In this document: one piece after another, positions 6,827 to 14,597 of the stretch
Position numbering within the stretch: position 1 is the stretch's first letter
How the letters are laid out: every line of letters starts with the position of its first letter
From: Clostridia bacterium
Lineage (GTDB): Bacteria; Bacillota_A; Clostridia; Oscillospirales; CAG-272
DNA length: 14,856 nucleotides
Reading direction: 5' to 3'
Assembly (NCBI GenBank): GCA_017467225.1
Contig: JAFTSR010000262.1
Span: 1-14,856 of the forward strand
Notes under the pieces: generated by a model
What the model was told of the DNA's origin: nothing
Database searches by the model: none
What the model saw: only the letters and a program-made list of their open reading frames with translations
Program-made: the position numbers and the translations under genes

Positions 6827-7525
6827 TTATCTGTTCAGAATCAGCTTGGTCAGCTCAACGGGATCCACAATGGTATCGCCCTTGTAAACACGCATGTTAC
6901 CGGACGCGATCTCGTCGATCAGAATGACCTCACCGTTATTGTAACCAAACTCGAACTTAATATCCCACAGATCCAGACCAATGGTCTTCAGATCATCAGC
7001 GACGATCTTGGTGATCTTCAGCGTCTGATCCTTCAGGCTCTCAAACATCTCGGGCGTCATAATGCCCAGCGCAACCAGACCCTCACCGGTAACCAGCGGG
7101 TCGCCCTTCTCATCGTTCTTGAAGGTGCACTCTACGTAGCCACCCTCCAAGCGCGTACCGTTCTTGATGTACTCGCCGTATCTGCGGATAAAGCTGCCTG
7201 TAGCAACCAGACGGCAGATAACCTCAAGACCGTTTCCGCCCTTATCCTTGCCGAAGCACTCTGCAGGAAGAACCTCCATGGTCGCATTCTCAACATCAGC
7301 GCTGACGTAATGCGTCTTGATGCCTGCCTGCTTGCAAAGCTCAAAATAGTAAACGGAGGTTTGCAGATTTGCCTTGCCGATACCCTCAATGGTCAAGCCG
7401 ACCGCATTCTCACCGGGATCAAACACGCCGTCCTTGCCGGTGCAATCGTCCTTGAATTTCAGAAGAACGTTGCCGTTATCAAGACCGTATACGTCCTTTG
7501 TTTTGCCTTCATAAATCTTCTTCAT
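6827..7525 (-). CDS. purC: Phosphoribosylaminoimidazole-succinocarboxamide synthase (SAICAR synthetase), divergent form
   Basis: Joins aspartate to CAIR using ATP in purine synthesis; cytoplasmic. 232 residues against about 235-245 for bacterial PurC. Seen: the nucleotide-binding start YEGKTKDVY (5-13), [13 protein letters not shown] (21-33), GIKTHYV (68-74), [17 protein letters not shown] (101-117, equivalent to the usual EVVVRN-AAGS), GDPL (141-144), and DIKFEFG (188-194, usually DFKLEFG). The usual DEISPDTCR segment is DEIASGNMR (204-212) and the RLWD part is missing, so this belongs to a divergent branch. No other pur genes are adjacent. The ATG has AAAGGAG about 9 nt upstream and the gene has its own promoter. 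The family is certain; that CAIR is the substrate is likely. Confidence 0.92.
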   Translation of the reverse strand: MKKIYEGKTKDVYGLDNGNVLLKFKDDCTGKDGVFDPGENAVGLTIEGIGKANLQTSVYYFELCKQAGIKTHYVSADVENATMEVLPAECFGKDKGGNGLEVICRLVATGSFIRRYGEYIKNGTRLEGGYVECTFKNDEKGDPLVTGEGLVALGIMTPEMFESLKDQTLKITKIVADDLKTIGLDLWDIKFEFGYNNGEVILIDEIASGNMRVYKGDTIVDPVELTKLILNR

Positions 7526-7602
7526 TGTTTTCGCTCCTTTAATTTGGATTTGAGCGCCGCGTACCGGTCCGTAACATAAGCGTCCGTGGCTCTACGCTTC
7601 TT

Positions 7603-7631
7603 ATTATACCACCATATCGGCGATTTTGCAA
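7603..7631 (-). promoter_or_regulatory. Extended -10 sigma-A promoter of purC
   Basis: Minus strand: -35 TTGCAA (7626-7631), a 17-bp spacer and a perfect -10 TATAAT (7603-7608) preceded by TGG, an extended -10. The expected start is near 7596, giving a leader of about 70 nt. No purine riboswitch core was recognised in that leader. Confidence 0.85.
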
Positions 7632-7646
7632 TATCAATCCCATAAG

Positions 7647-7663
7647 ATTTTTTCAAAAAAACA
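7647..7663 (-). repeat. A/T-tract element, copy 2
   Basis: Exact copy of the 17-nt ATTTTTTCAAAAAAACA seen at 4404-4420. It lies 15 bp upstream of the purC -35, where an UP element or bent DNA would act. On the minus strand ATTTTTTC and GAAAAAAT can also pair around a T-rich loop just past the GH2 gene, but such an all-A/T stem would be a weak terminator. Confidence 0.45.
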
Positions 7664-7708
7664 GAAAAAATATCGCGCCAATCTGCCGTTTTCTTTGTGA
7701 AACCGTGC

Positions 7709-9466
7709 TTATTTCTGTCCGATTTTTCTCCGTAGTTCCAACGAGACGGGCAAAAACTCCTCGGCAAGCAGCTTGCAGACACGCCGATCGTAGGTCAGAA
7801 TACCGTTGATCTCGTCCTCAACGTCCGAGAGCTGCGTGTAGACCGTCGCACAAAGCCCTCGCTCCACGGCAGGCAGGATCTCCTCTCGGTATACCTTGAC
7901 CAGTCGCGCAGCCAACTCCTCCCTCGTACCGCATCGCCCATAGCCGTAGGCACGCGAGGGATTGAAGATGTGCTGCTCGACGGCATAGCTGAAGCCACCG
8001 AACTCGGAAAGAACAACGGGACGCGCCGCAGGGCTTATGCGCACCGGCTTGAAATAAATATGTAAGCTTTCCACGTCACTGTCCGCTCCTGCATCAAACC
8101 ACCCCGACGCCGTATCGATCAAGCGGGTGCCGTCCAGCTCTCGCAAAAGCGCCTGCATACGCTGGCTCTCAAACTGCCCCCACCCCTCGTTAAATACCGT
8201 CCAGTAGCAAACCGACGGGTGATTGTAAAGCGCTCCCACCGTCGAGCGCATCCCGGCTTCAAAGGCCGCGCGGGTGTCGGCATTGCGATGCATGCGCCTG
8301 TCCCGCCGCTTTTTCAGCCCGACCGTCGGCAGCGCCGTGTCACGGATAAACGAATACGGCCCGTTGTTGACCATGTCCTGAAAAACGACCATACCCAGTC
8401 GGTCACATTCATAGTAAAAGCGCGCCGCCTCTACCTTGATGTGCTTGCGCAGCATATTAAAGCCCAGCACCTTGGCGGCCAGAATGTCCTTTTCATCGCA
8501 AAGCGGATCTGCGGGCGTGTAAATGCCGTCCGACCAGTAGCCCTGATCCAGCAGCCCGTGGAAAAAGTAGGGCTCGCCGTTCAGACAAAGGCGCGGTAGT
8601 CCGTTGAATGTACGAACCTCCAGCACGCGGATCGCAAAATACGAGTGTACCGTGTCCTCCCCGCAATGCAAGGCAAACGCATATAAGTACGGATCCTCGG
8701 GCGACCAACAGCGTACCTGTCGCGGTGCCAGCGTTGCCACACCGTCCGTCAGCACAAAGCGCTCCTCACCCTGCGGCGTTGTGACCGTGACCTCGCCCTG
8801 TGCCGCGCTGCCGTCGTTCATATCGACCTCCAGCGTCGCTCCCTGTCCGTTCGGCGTCAAGCGCAGCGAAGAAACGTAGCGCTCGGGCACACTCTCCAGC
8901 CATACCGTCTGCCAGATGCCGCTGACCGTGGTGTACCACATTCCGCCGCGCTGCCGCCGCTGCTTGCCATAGGGCAGAGTGCCGCCGTCCGCATCATCGA
9001 TCACATCGACCAGCAGCTCGTTTTGTGCCTGCAGCACGTCCGTAATATCAAAGGAAAAGCTCTCATAGCCCCCCTCGTGTGTGCCGAGCGTCTGCCCGTT
9101 GAGTCTGACCGTAGCGACCTGATCGACCGCTCCGAAATGCAGGATCACCCGCCCTTGAGCAAAACCGTCGGGCAAGGAAAAGTGCGTCCTGTAGTGCAGC
9201 GGCACCCCCGGACGAATAACACGGTGAATGCCCGAAAGCAGGCTCTCCGGTGCAAACGGCACAAGGATTCTCTCCCACTCCGCAGCATCTCCCTCGCAAA
9301 AATCCCAAAAGCCGTTCAGACAAGCATACGAATCACGCCGCAGCTGCGGACGGGGATAATCCTTTTCCCAAGGACAGACCTTCTCTCCTCGCTGCAAGGC
9401 CGCGCAAAGCGCCTCTCCCTCCGGGGTGTACAGTGCGCGAAGCTCTTCCCTTTTCGTTGACTTCAT
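7709..9466 (-). CDS. Glycoside hydrolase family 2 enzyme (beta-galactosidase-like), cytoplasmic
   Basis: Retaining glycosidase, 585 residues, similar in length to beta-glucuronidases and much shorter than LacZ. Domains in order: jelly-roll sugar-binding domain (about 35-195, with GGMWYTTVSGIWQTVWLE at its end), Ig-like domain (about 196-283) and TIM barrel (about 284-575). Catalytic residues are visible: acid/base E427 in VFNEGWGQFE and nucleophile E488 in VLSEFGG; LSDVEDEINGILTYDRR (546-562) is a common GH2 C-terminal signature. The Asn-x-Lys motif that marks glucuronidases was not seen, so a beta-galactosidase or similar specificity is more likely. No signal peptide, so it acts on imported substrate. 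The ATG (9464-9466) overlaps the transporter stop as ATGA, with GGAGG 8 nt upstream, which implies coupled expression. No clear terminator was found after it. Confidence 0.93.
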   Translation of the reverse strand: MKSTKREELRALYTPEGEALCAALQRGEKVCPWEKDYPRPQLRRDSYACLNGFWDFCEGDAAEWERILVPFAPESLLSGIHRVIRPGVPLHYRTHFSLPDGFAQGRVILHFGAVDQVATVRLNGQTLGTHEGGYESFSFDITDVLQAQNELLVDVIDDADGGTLPYGKQRRQRGGMWYTTVSGIWQTVWLESVPERYVSSLRLTPNGQGATLEVDMNDGSAAQGEVTVTTPQGEERFVLTDGVATLAPRQVRCWSPEDPYLYAFALHCGEDTVHSYFAIRVLEVRTFNGLPRLCLNGEPYFFHGLLDQGYWSDGIYTPADPLCDEKDILAAKVLGFNMLRKHIKVEAARFYYECDRLGMVVFQDMVNNGPYSFIRDTALPTVGLKKRRDRRMHRNADTRAAFEAGMRSTVGALYNHPSVCYWTVFNEGWGQFESQRMQALLRELDGTRLIDTASGWFDAGADSDVESLHIYFKPVRISPAARPVVLSEFGGFSYAVEQHIFNPSRAYGYGRCGTREELAARLVKVYREEILPAVERGLCATVYTQLSDVEDEINGILTYDRRVCKLLAEEFLPVSLELRRKIGQK

Positions 9467-10758
9467 TGACGAGCCTCCCTTCTCTTGATGGCGGCAAACA
9501 GTACGCCAAGCAGAATCATCAGCGGCACGAGCACAGCCAGTGCGCCAAGAAAGATTTTCTCATTGGGAATAAAGGACACCATACCGTCATTGCCGACGAC
9601 CGTCTCGGCATTCTTGAGAATTGCCGCACCGATGGCAGGTCCGATCACACCGGGCACGAGCACCTGCCCGACAATACGCAGCCCCTGAAACATACCCGAG
9701 CGATTTTTTGGCGTATAGTCACGGATGACCGCACCAAACACCGCCATACCGGCAAGATAGCCGCACATCATCAGCAACGATCCGATAAACACCGGCACCG
9801 TCGTGCGTGTAAAGAACAGGATCAGATACCCGACCGAAAGCAGCGCGATCGAGGGCAGCGCCGCACGGCGAAAGCCTGCGCGATCGTACACTCTACCCCA
9901 AAGCGCGGTAAACACGGCAGCCAGCACGATCGCCGGCGCCATGACGAATACGTAATTCTCCATTTTGAGCGCTTCCGTATAATAAAGGATAAGATACGGC
10001 ATAAAGATCTGAATGGAGATACCAAACACAGCAAAAGCAGCAAGCGCAAGATACAGCAGCGGATTGCTGCGGATCACCCCGGGGCGGAAGCCGTAAATGA
10101 TATTGCGGAACACGTTGCGATTGCCGTCCGTCTGCATACTCGGCTCCTCGATCAGGAAAATGCCCAGCACGCCGACCAGCAGCACCACCGCACCGATCAC
10201 GCAAAAGATGATAGACCAGCTGCGACTCTCGGAAAGATCAAACGACATAAATCCGCCAAACACCGCTAAAATGGCAAGCAGCGGCATCATCGCGTTGATG
10301 CCCTCCGCCGCACCGCGCCCGCCGGACGCCGTCATGTCGGTCAGCCATGCATTAAAGCAGGCATCGTTGGCAGAAGAGCCGAAGAACGTCATCACGCAGT
10401 CCATCACCACGACAAGCGTCACACAGACCGCAGCCGCCGAAGCCCCCGCAGGGAGAATAGCAGCTACCGTATCGGTGCGGATCAGCGCAAACGAAAAGAT
10501 CGAAATTCCCCATAAAATATAGCCGCCGCAGATAAATGCCTTACGCTTGCCCACGCGGTCGGACAGCGCACCGATCAGCAGCGTCGTCACCGTCGCCGCA
10601 ACGGCACTGGCAGAAACCATCAGCGAAATATCCGCCGCACTCGCGCCGAACATCTGATAGATAAATACGTTGAAATACATATTTTCAACGACCCACGCGA
10701 TCTGCCCGATCAGGCTGAAGATCACAAGTGTAGCCATAAACTTTTTTCCGTTTTTCAT
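9463..10758 (-). CDS. MFS transporter, probable sugar or glycoside importer
   Basis: Twelve-helix major facilitator superfamily carrier, 431 residues with the start chosen here. Seen: hydrophobic segments throughout, and the loop 2-3 signature GALSDRVGKRK (63-73) with a related, weaker GRVYDRAGFRR (288-298) in the second half, as expected from the internal duplication. A longer frame begins at 10803, but that codon lies between the -35 and -10 of the promoter, whereas the ATG at 10756-10758 has GGAGG 8 nt upstream and sits about 29 nt after the predicted transcript start. The stop overlaps the GH2 start by 4 nt. Substrate is not readable from the sequence; sharing an operon with GH2 and diverging from a rhamnosidase points to a glycoside. 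Efflux cannot be excluded. Confidence 0.9.
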   Translation of the reverse strand: MKNGKKFMATLVIFSLIGQIAWVVENMYFNVFIYQMFGASAADISLMVSASAVAATVTTLLIGALSDRVGKRKAFICGGYILWGISIFSFALIRTDTVAAILPAGASAAAVCVTLVVVMDCVMTFFGSSANDACFNAWLTDMTASGGRGAAEGINAMMPLLAILAVFGGFMSFDLSESRSWSIIFCVIGAVVLLVGVLGIFLIEEPSMQTDGNRNVFRNIIYGFRPGVIRSNPLLYLALAAFAVFGISIQIFMPYLILYYTEALKMENYVFVMAPAIVLAAVFTALWGRVYDRAGFRRAALPSIALLSVGYLILFFTRTTVPVFIGSLLMMCGYLAGMAVFGAVIRDYTPKNRSGMFQGLRIVGQVLVPGVIGPAIGAAILKNAETVVGNDGMVSFIPNEKIFLGALAVLVPLMILLGVLFAAIKRREARQ

Positions 10759-10793
10759 TATCGCATCCTCCATCCGGGACTTTCTTCCGTTAC

Positions 10794-10822
10794 AGTATAC
10801 CATGAATTGCCCCTTTTTTCAA
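10794..10822 (-). promoter_or_regulatory. Extended -10 promoter of the MFS-GH2 operon
   Basis: Minus strand: -35 TTGAAA (10817-10822), a 17-bp spacer, and -10 TATACT (10794-10799) preceded by TGG. Predicted start near 10787. It is arranged back to back with the promoter at 10860-10888; the two -35 boxes are 37 bp apart. Confidence 0.8.
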
Positions 10823-10834
10823 GAGCCGACGGCG

Positions 10835-10846
10835 TTTTCAAAAAAA
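10835..10846. repeat. A/T-tract element core, copy 3, between divergent promoters
   Basis: TTTTCAAAAAAA, the 12-nt core of the element at 4404-4420 and 7647-7663. It lies 12 bp from the -35 of the MFS promoter and 13 bp from the -35 of the rhamnosidase promoter, almost midway. Next to it is a small symmetrical GCCGACGGC (10825-10833). These are the only notable signals between the two promoters. Confidence 0.35.
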
Positions 10847-10859
10847 TCTCCCCATCCCA

Positions 10860-10888
10860 TTGACGGCAAAATAAAAATGTGATATGAT
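10860..10888 (+). promoter_or_regulatory. Promoter of the GH78 rhamnosidase-like gene
   Basis: Plus strand: -35 TTGACG (10860-10865), a 17-bp spacer and -10 TATGAT (10883-10888). Predicted start near 10895, giving a leader of about 25 nt. The ATG at 10884 lies inside the -10 box and cannot be the start codon if this promoter is used. Confidence 0.8.
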
Positions 10889-10919
10889 TGAAATAACGCT
10901 ACGACCTCGGAGGTATCCC

Positions 10920-13037
10920 ATGTTTCTTAAGGCCAAGCCCGTGTTTGCCGCCGCGCAGGAAAAAGAAATGAACGTCCAGCTCGGCTTTTTTGCCCGTATC
11001 CCCGCCACCGCCGACGCTACGCTGCGTCTGACGGGTGCCACGCTGTACGAGGTGTTCATCAACGGTCAATTTGTCTGCCGCGGTCCCGCCCGCACCTGTG
11101 CAGGCACCTTCCGCGTGGACGAGATCTCCGTCGGAGACCTTCTGTGCGCCACGGAAAATACCGTTGTCATCCTGCTGCAGAGCAGTAACTGTAACAGTTA
11201 CGCTGTCCCCATGGCAGACGGCTTTCTGCAGGCCGAGCTCGTCAGCGGTAAGCGCGTCCTCGCCCATACCGCAAAGGACGGCAGCTTTACCTGCGTTCGC
11301 ATGACCTCCCGCATCACCAAAACGCTGCGCTATTCTTTTCAGCGCCTGTTTACCGAGGCGTATCACCTCACCGCAGCACAGTCGCGCTTTCTTATAACGC
11401 CCGAGGAGGCAGGCTACCCCGTGCAGTCGCTGCAGGAGCAGCCACCCAAGACACTCATCCCCCGTGAGGTCTACGCCACCGACGGCGAGTGCGTTTATGC
11501 CGCACGTACCGTCGCTCACGGCACCGTCACCCCGCTCGAGCACCCCTCCTACCCCGATAAGCGCGAATATCACCCAAGCCCCGTCTTTTTCTGCTATCCC
11601 CCCGAGGAGATCGCGCTCAATTCCGCTGCGCTCTCGCACGCCTATGCCTATCATCCGTCAGACGAAACCGCCCCTGATTGCACCTCTCTGACGCTCGCGC
11701 CGCAAGGCTACGCGCTGCTCGATATGGGCAAGGAGCTGACGGGCTTGCTTTCGTTGTCGGTCAGCGCCGACGCCCCCGTCCGCCTGCTCCTCACCTTTGA
11801 CGAGATCCTGTCCGACGGGCAAGTCAACGCCACTCGCCTCGATTGCTGCAACGCCATCGTCTACGACCTTGAGGCAGGCAGCTACGAGCTGCTTTCCATG
11901 GAGGCGTATTCCCTGCGCTATCTGACGCTCACCGTCATCGGCGGTCATACCACCACCCTCTCGCAGATCGGTCTGCGCCGCGTCGGCTTCCCTGCCGTCG
12001 ATACCGTGTTGAACAGCGAAGACCCCGTCGAGCAGGAGATCTATGCCGCCGCCGTCGAGTCCTTCCGACAGAACACCGCCGATATTTATATGGACTGCCC
12101 CTCCAGAGAGCGCGCAGGCTGGCTGTGCGACAGCTTTTTCACCTCCCGCGTAGAATATGCGCTGACAGGAAAAAGCGTAGTCGAGCGAGCCTTCCTTGAT
12201 AACTTCATCCGCGCCGAGCGCTTCCCCGGACTGCCCGAGGGAATGCTGCCCATGTGCTACCCCGCCGACCATCCCAACGGCGTTTTCATTCCCAACTGGG
12301 CCATGTGGTACGTCCTTGAGCTGGAGGAATATCTCAATCGCAGCGGCGACCGCGCGCTGATCGACCGCGCCAAGGATAAAATGCTCGCCCTTTACCAATT
12401 TTTTACCGCGTACGAAAATACCGACGGACTGCTGGAGCATCTTCCCTCCTGGGTCTTTGTCGAGTGGTCACACGCCAATAACCTTTGCCAGGACGTCAAC
12501 TTCCCCTCCAACGCCCTCTACGCCGCTGTGCTGGATGCCCTCGATCACCTGTACGACCTGCCCGCGCTTCACCAAAAGGCAGAACGCATCCGCAGCTATA
12601 TCCGTGCCCACGCGCTGCTGGATACCGGCTTTTTCTGCGATAATATGCTGTGCGGCGCCGACGGCACGCTGCATCTGTCGGGTGAGAGCACCGAGGTCTG
12701 CCAGTATTATATGTTCTATTTCGGCGTGGCAGCCCCCGATACCCATCCCGCGCTTTGGCGCATTCTCACCGAGCAGTTCGGTCCCGACCGCCAAGCCAAG
12801 GGACTCTACCCCGATGTCCATCCCGCCAATTCCTTCGTCGGTAACTACCTGCGCCAGGACCTGCTGTATCGCGCAGGCCGCCACGAGCAAATGCTCACCG
12901 AGATCAAGGGCTACTTCCACTATATGGCAAAGAAAACGGGGACCCTCTGGGAAAACGCAAGCGATTTTGCCAGCTGCAACCACGGCTTTGCCTCCCACGT
13001 CGCCGTCTGGCTGCTTGCTATACGCAATCCCTCTTAA
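10920..13037 (+). CDS. Alpha-L-rhamnosidase-like enzyme, glycoside hydrolase family 78 type
   Basis: Inverting glycosidase expected to release alpha-linked L-rhamnose. 705 residues with the ATG at 10920, which has GGAGG 6 nt upstream. Domains in order: N-terminal beta-sandwich with the sugar-binding pattern TLYEVFINGQFVCRGPAR (41-58), a second beta domain (about 185-355), an (alpha/alpha)6 barrel from about 365, and a short end. Family signatures: DCPSRERAGWLCD (392-404), equivalent to the usual DCPqRdERlGWtGD with E397 as an acidic catalytic candidate; VEW (514-516); and TGTLWENASDFASCNHGF (673-690), equivalent to the usual TLWE...NH with E678 as general-base candidate. No signal peptide, so cytoplasmic. 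It is the only gene on the + strand and is divergent from the MFS-GH2 operon. Its coding strand is C-rich, where the other genes' coding strands are G-rich. Exact linkage specificity is unknown. Confidence 0.88.
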   Translation: MFLKAKPVFAAAQEKEMNVQLGFFARIPATADATLRLTGATLYEVFINGQFVCRGPARTCAGTFRVDEISVGDLLCATENTVVILLQSSNCNSYAVPMADGFLQAELVSGKRVLAHTAKDGSFTCVRMTSRITKTLRYSFQRLFTEAYHLTAAQSRFLITPEEAGYPVQSLQEQPPKTLIPREVYATDGECVYAARTVAHGTVTPLEHPSYPDKREYHPSPVFFCYPPEEIALNSAALSHAYAYHPSDETAPDCTSLTLAPQGYALLDMGKELTGLLSLSVSADAPVRLLLTFDEILSDGQVNATRLDCCNAIVYDLEAGSYELLSMEAYSLRYLTLTVIGGHTTTLSQIGLRRVGFPAVDTVLNSEDPVEQEIYAAAVESFRQNTADIYMDCPSRERAGWLCDSFFTSRVEYALTGKSVVERAFLDNFIRAERFPGLPEGMLPMCYPADHPNGVFIPNWAMWYVLELEEYLNRSGDRALIDRAKDKMLALYQFFTAYENTDGLLEHLPSWVFVEWSHANNLCQDVNFPSNALYAAVLDALDHLYDLPALHQKAERIRSYIRAHALLDTGFFCDNMLCGADGTLHLSGESTEVCQYYMFYFGVAAPDTHPALWRILTEQFGPDRQAKGLYPDVHPANSFVGNYLRQDLLYRAGRHEQMLTEIKGYFHYMAKKTGTLWENASDFASCNHGFASHVAVWLLAIRNPS

Positions 13038-13049
13038 ATTGAACGTACA

Positions 13050-13078
13050 AAGGCACGGTGCCAATGGCGCCGTGCCTT
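13050..13078 (+). terminator. Strong, probably bidirectional terminator hairpin
   Basis: AAGGCACGG (13050-13058) pairs with CCGTGCCTT (13070-13078). A U-G pair and an inner GCC/GGC extend the stem to 13 bp around an AAT loop. It begins 12 nt after the rhamnosidase stop and lies 6 nt past the nitroreductase stop on the other strand. T-richness after it is modest on both sides (TTCATTCTTT on +, CCTTTGT on -). The convergent position suggests it serves both genes. Confidence 0.85.
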
Positions 13079-13084
13079 CATTCT

Positions 13085-13609
13085 TTACAACCGATAAACG
13101 TAATTTTGCTTGCGAGGCTTGGGCGCCGGCAGCTCACCCTCTCTGTATCCTAAGATCAGATGACCAACGCCAATATAATCGCCATCGATCCCAAGGCGAT
13201 TGAGCAGCGCCTTGCCCTCCTCGCTCTCAAACTCCTGCCGCGCACGATGGATCCAGCAGCTGTCCACCCCGACGGCGTGCGCCGCATTCATCAGATTGCC
13301 CAGCACCAGCGAGCCGTCCTCCACACAAGTCGGTACGCTGCGATCCGCCAACACGATAATGATCGTCGGCGCACCGTAAAACGGGTCAGCATCGGGCGTC
13401 CCCATAATCTCGGCATTCATGCGGCGAAGCTGCTCCCGTACCTCGGCATCCTGCACAACGATCATCAAGGGAGATTGTAGTCCACGTCCCGTCGCGGCGT
13501 ATCTCCCCGCCTCCAGAATGTCCTGCAGTGCCTGCTCGTCCACCTGCGTTTTCTGATAGCTCCGTACACTGCGCCGTGTCGTCAGCGCCGCTAAAACCTG
13601 CTCCTTCAT
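13085..13609 (-). CDS. Nitroreductase-family flavoprotein
   Basis: FMN-dependent oxidoreductase of the nitroreductase fold, 174 residues, within the short end of the family range. Seen: the phosphate-binding start TRRSVRSY (11-18), ATGRGLQSP (39-47) in place of the usual APSarN.QPW, an acidic helix region, the LGNLMNAAHAVGVDSCWI stretch (103-120) and the GVGHLILGY strand (147-155) near the end. It probably works as a dimer in the cytoplasm. Natural substrate unknown; members reduce quinones, nitro compounds or flavins. The ATG is 2 nt after the stop of the phosphoesterase-HD gene, and its GGGGAGGAG site lies in the last codons of that gene, so translation is coupled. It is the last gene of its operon. 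Confidence 0.92.
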   Translation of the reverse strand: MKEQVLAALTTRRSVRSYQKTQVDEQALQDILEAGRYAATGRGLQSPLMIVVQDAEVREQLRRMNAEIMGTPDADPFYGAPTIIIVLADRSVPTCVEDGSLVLGNLMNAAHAVGVDSCWIHRARQEFESEEGKALLNRLGIDGDYIGVGHLILGYREGELPAPKPRKQNYVYRL

Positions 13610-13611
13610 GT

Positions 13612-14589
13612 TTAAATCTCCTCCCCGTTCAGTATTGCAACCGCTCTGCGGTATTTTTCCATTCGCTGCTGATCGCGCTCGGTCACCGAGGGCAAGCGAC
13701 TCAGATCCATGTTGTGCCGAAGATCGGCTGCCTTGACCACCCTTGCCACGGGATGCGCCGCCACGCGGCGGATATAATCGAAATACTCTTCATCCTCCCC
13801 ATGCGTCATGGTGCGTACCGCATCCAGCACCTCGGGCGCAAAATACGTCTCCAACAGCGCCTCGTCCACACAGGTATCCTCAAGCACATCGTGCAAAAGC
13901 GCCACCGTTTTTGTGATCTCGTCCTCACAAAATGAGCTCACCCGCACCGGGTGCTCAATATACGGCTTGCCCGCCTTGTCCTTCTGCCCCTCGTGATAGC
14001 GGGAGGCGATCAGATACGCACGGTCGATCGGGCTCTGCAGCACCGATAGCTTGAATTTCTCGTTGTTCTCCTGCAGTTGCTCAAACGTCACGGGCATAAA
14101 GCCATTGACGTCCACCCCCGCATTCAGCGCGTGATACTGTTTCAAAATCACCGTATATTCCGGTAAAACGTTGTTGTGAATGTGCCCGTGGATCAGATAG
14201 CCCGGCTTGGTCGAAAATTGCGGGCGGCTGTCCTCCCATTCCAGCAGCGGGTAGTGGCACAGCGTCACGCCGCGCCCCGCAATACGGATTTTGGCATATT
14301 CCTGTATCTGCGTCGGCCACCCCTCGCACGGCGTCTGCTTGAGCCAGGATACGTCGTGGTTGCCTCGCAGTAAAATAATGTTCCCCTTGAGTGCCGCAAG
14401 ATATTCCGGTGCCTTTTTCTTGGGCCAGATCATATCGCCAAGAACGTACACCGTGTCCCCATCCCTGACGCAACGGTTCCAGTTTTCAATCAGAGTGCGA
14501 TCCATCTCCTGCACCGATGCAAAGGGACGATGGCAGTACTTCAAAATGGCGGCATGGCCCAAATGAAGATCAGCGGTAAAATAAACCAT
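13612..14589 (-). CDS. Metallophosphoesterase fused to a SpoT/MESH1-like HD domain
   Basis: Two enzymes in one 325-residue chain. Part 1 (about 1-175) is a calcineurin-type metallophosphoesterase with every metal motif: D7-x-H9 (ADLHLGH), GD at 51-52, GNHD (76-79), H112 and GHIH (135-138). Part 2 (about 185-325) is an HD hydrolase resembling the (p)ppGpp hydrolase domain: ASRYHEGQKDKAGKPYIEHP (195-214), HDVLEDT (233-239) with H233, D234, E237 and D238, and ADLRHNMDLSR (288-298) with D289 and N292. No synthetase or TGS domain follows, so part 2 would only hydrolyse. The start at 14587-14589 was chosen because GAGG precedes it by 6 nt and the protein then begins straight at the first strand; the frame is open to 14631 but that would overlap the upstream gene. 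(p)ppGpp as substrate is inferred, not proven. Confidence 0.9.
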   Translation of the reverse strand: MVYFTADLHLGHAAILKYCHRPFASVQEMDRTLIENWNRCVRDGDTVYVLGDMIWPKKKAPEYLAALKGNIILLRGNHDVSWLKQTPCEGWPTQIQEYAKIRIAGRGVTLCHYPLLEWEDSRPQFSTKPGYLIHGHIHNNVLPEYTVILKQYHALNAGVDVNGFMPVTFEQLQENNEKFKLSVLQSPIDRAYLIASRYHEGQKDKAGKPYIEHPVRVSSFCEDEITKTVALLHDVLEDTCVDEALLETYFAPEVLDAVRTMTHGEDEEYFDYIRRVAAHPVARVVKAADLRHNMDLSRLPSVTERDQQRMEKYRRAVAILNGEEI

Positions 14590-14597
14590 CCCGCACC

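Noticed and set aside
7526..7596. Purine riboswitch in the purC leader
   Set aside because: The conserved junction and loop sequences of the purine aptamer were not found in this short leader.
7632..7708. Possible terminator after the GH2 gene
   Set aside because: T-runs are present but only an all-A/T stem (ATTTTTTC/GAAAAAAT) could form. No GC-rich hairpin was found, so I do not list a terminator.
7522..7782. Small frame between purC and GH2 on the - strand
   Set aside because: It overlaps the GH2 end and the purC start, runs across the purC promoter, and its product resembles nothing known.
9250..10269. Open frame of 339 codons on the + strand
   Set aside because: It lies across the GH2-MFS junction on the opposite strand, is rich in His/Arg/Asp as is typical of shadow frames, and has no ribosome-binding site.
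10758..10803. N-terminal extension of the MFS protein (15 residues)
   Set aside because: The upstream ATG lies between the -35 and -10 of the promoter, and the internal ATG has a proper GGAGG site.
10884..10919. N-terminal extension of the rhamnosidase-like protein (12 residues)
   Set aside because: The upstream ATG is inside the -10 box and lacks a ribosome-binding site; the ATG at 10920 has GGAGG 6 nt upstream.
11658..12440. Open frame of 260 codons on the - strand inside the rhamnosidase-like gene
   Set aside because: Antisense shadow of a well-supported GH78 gene with visible family signatures.
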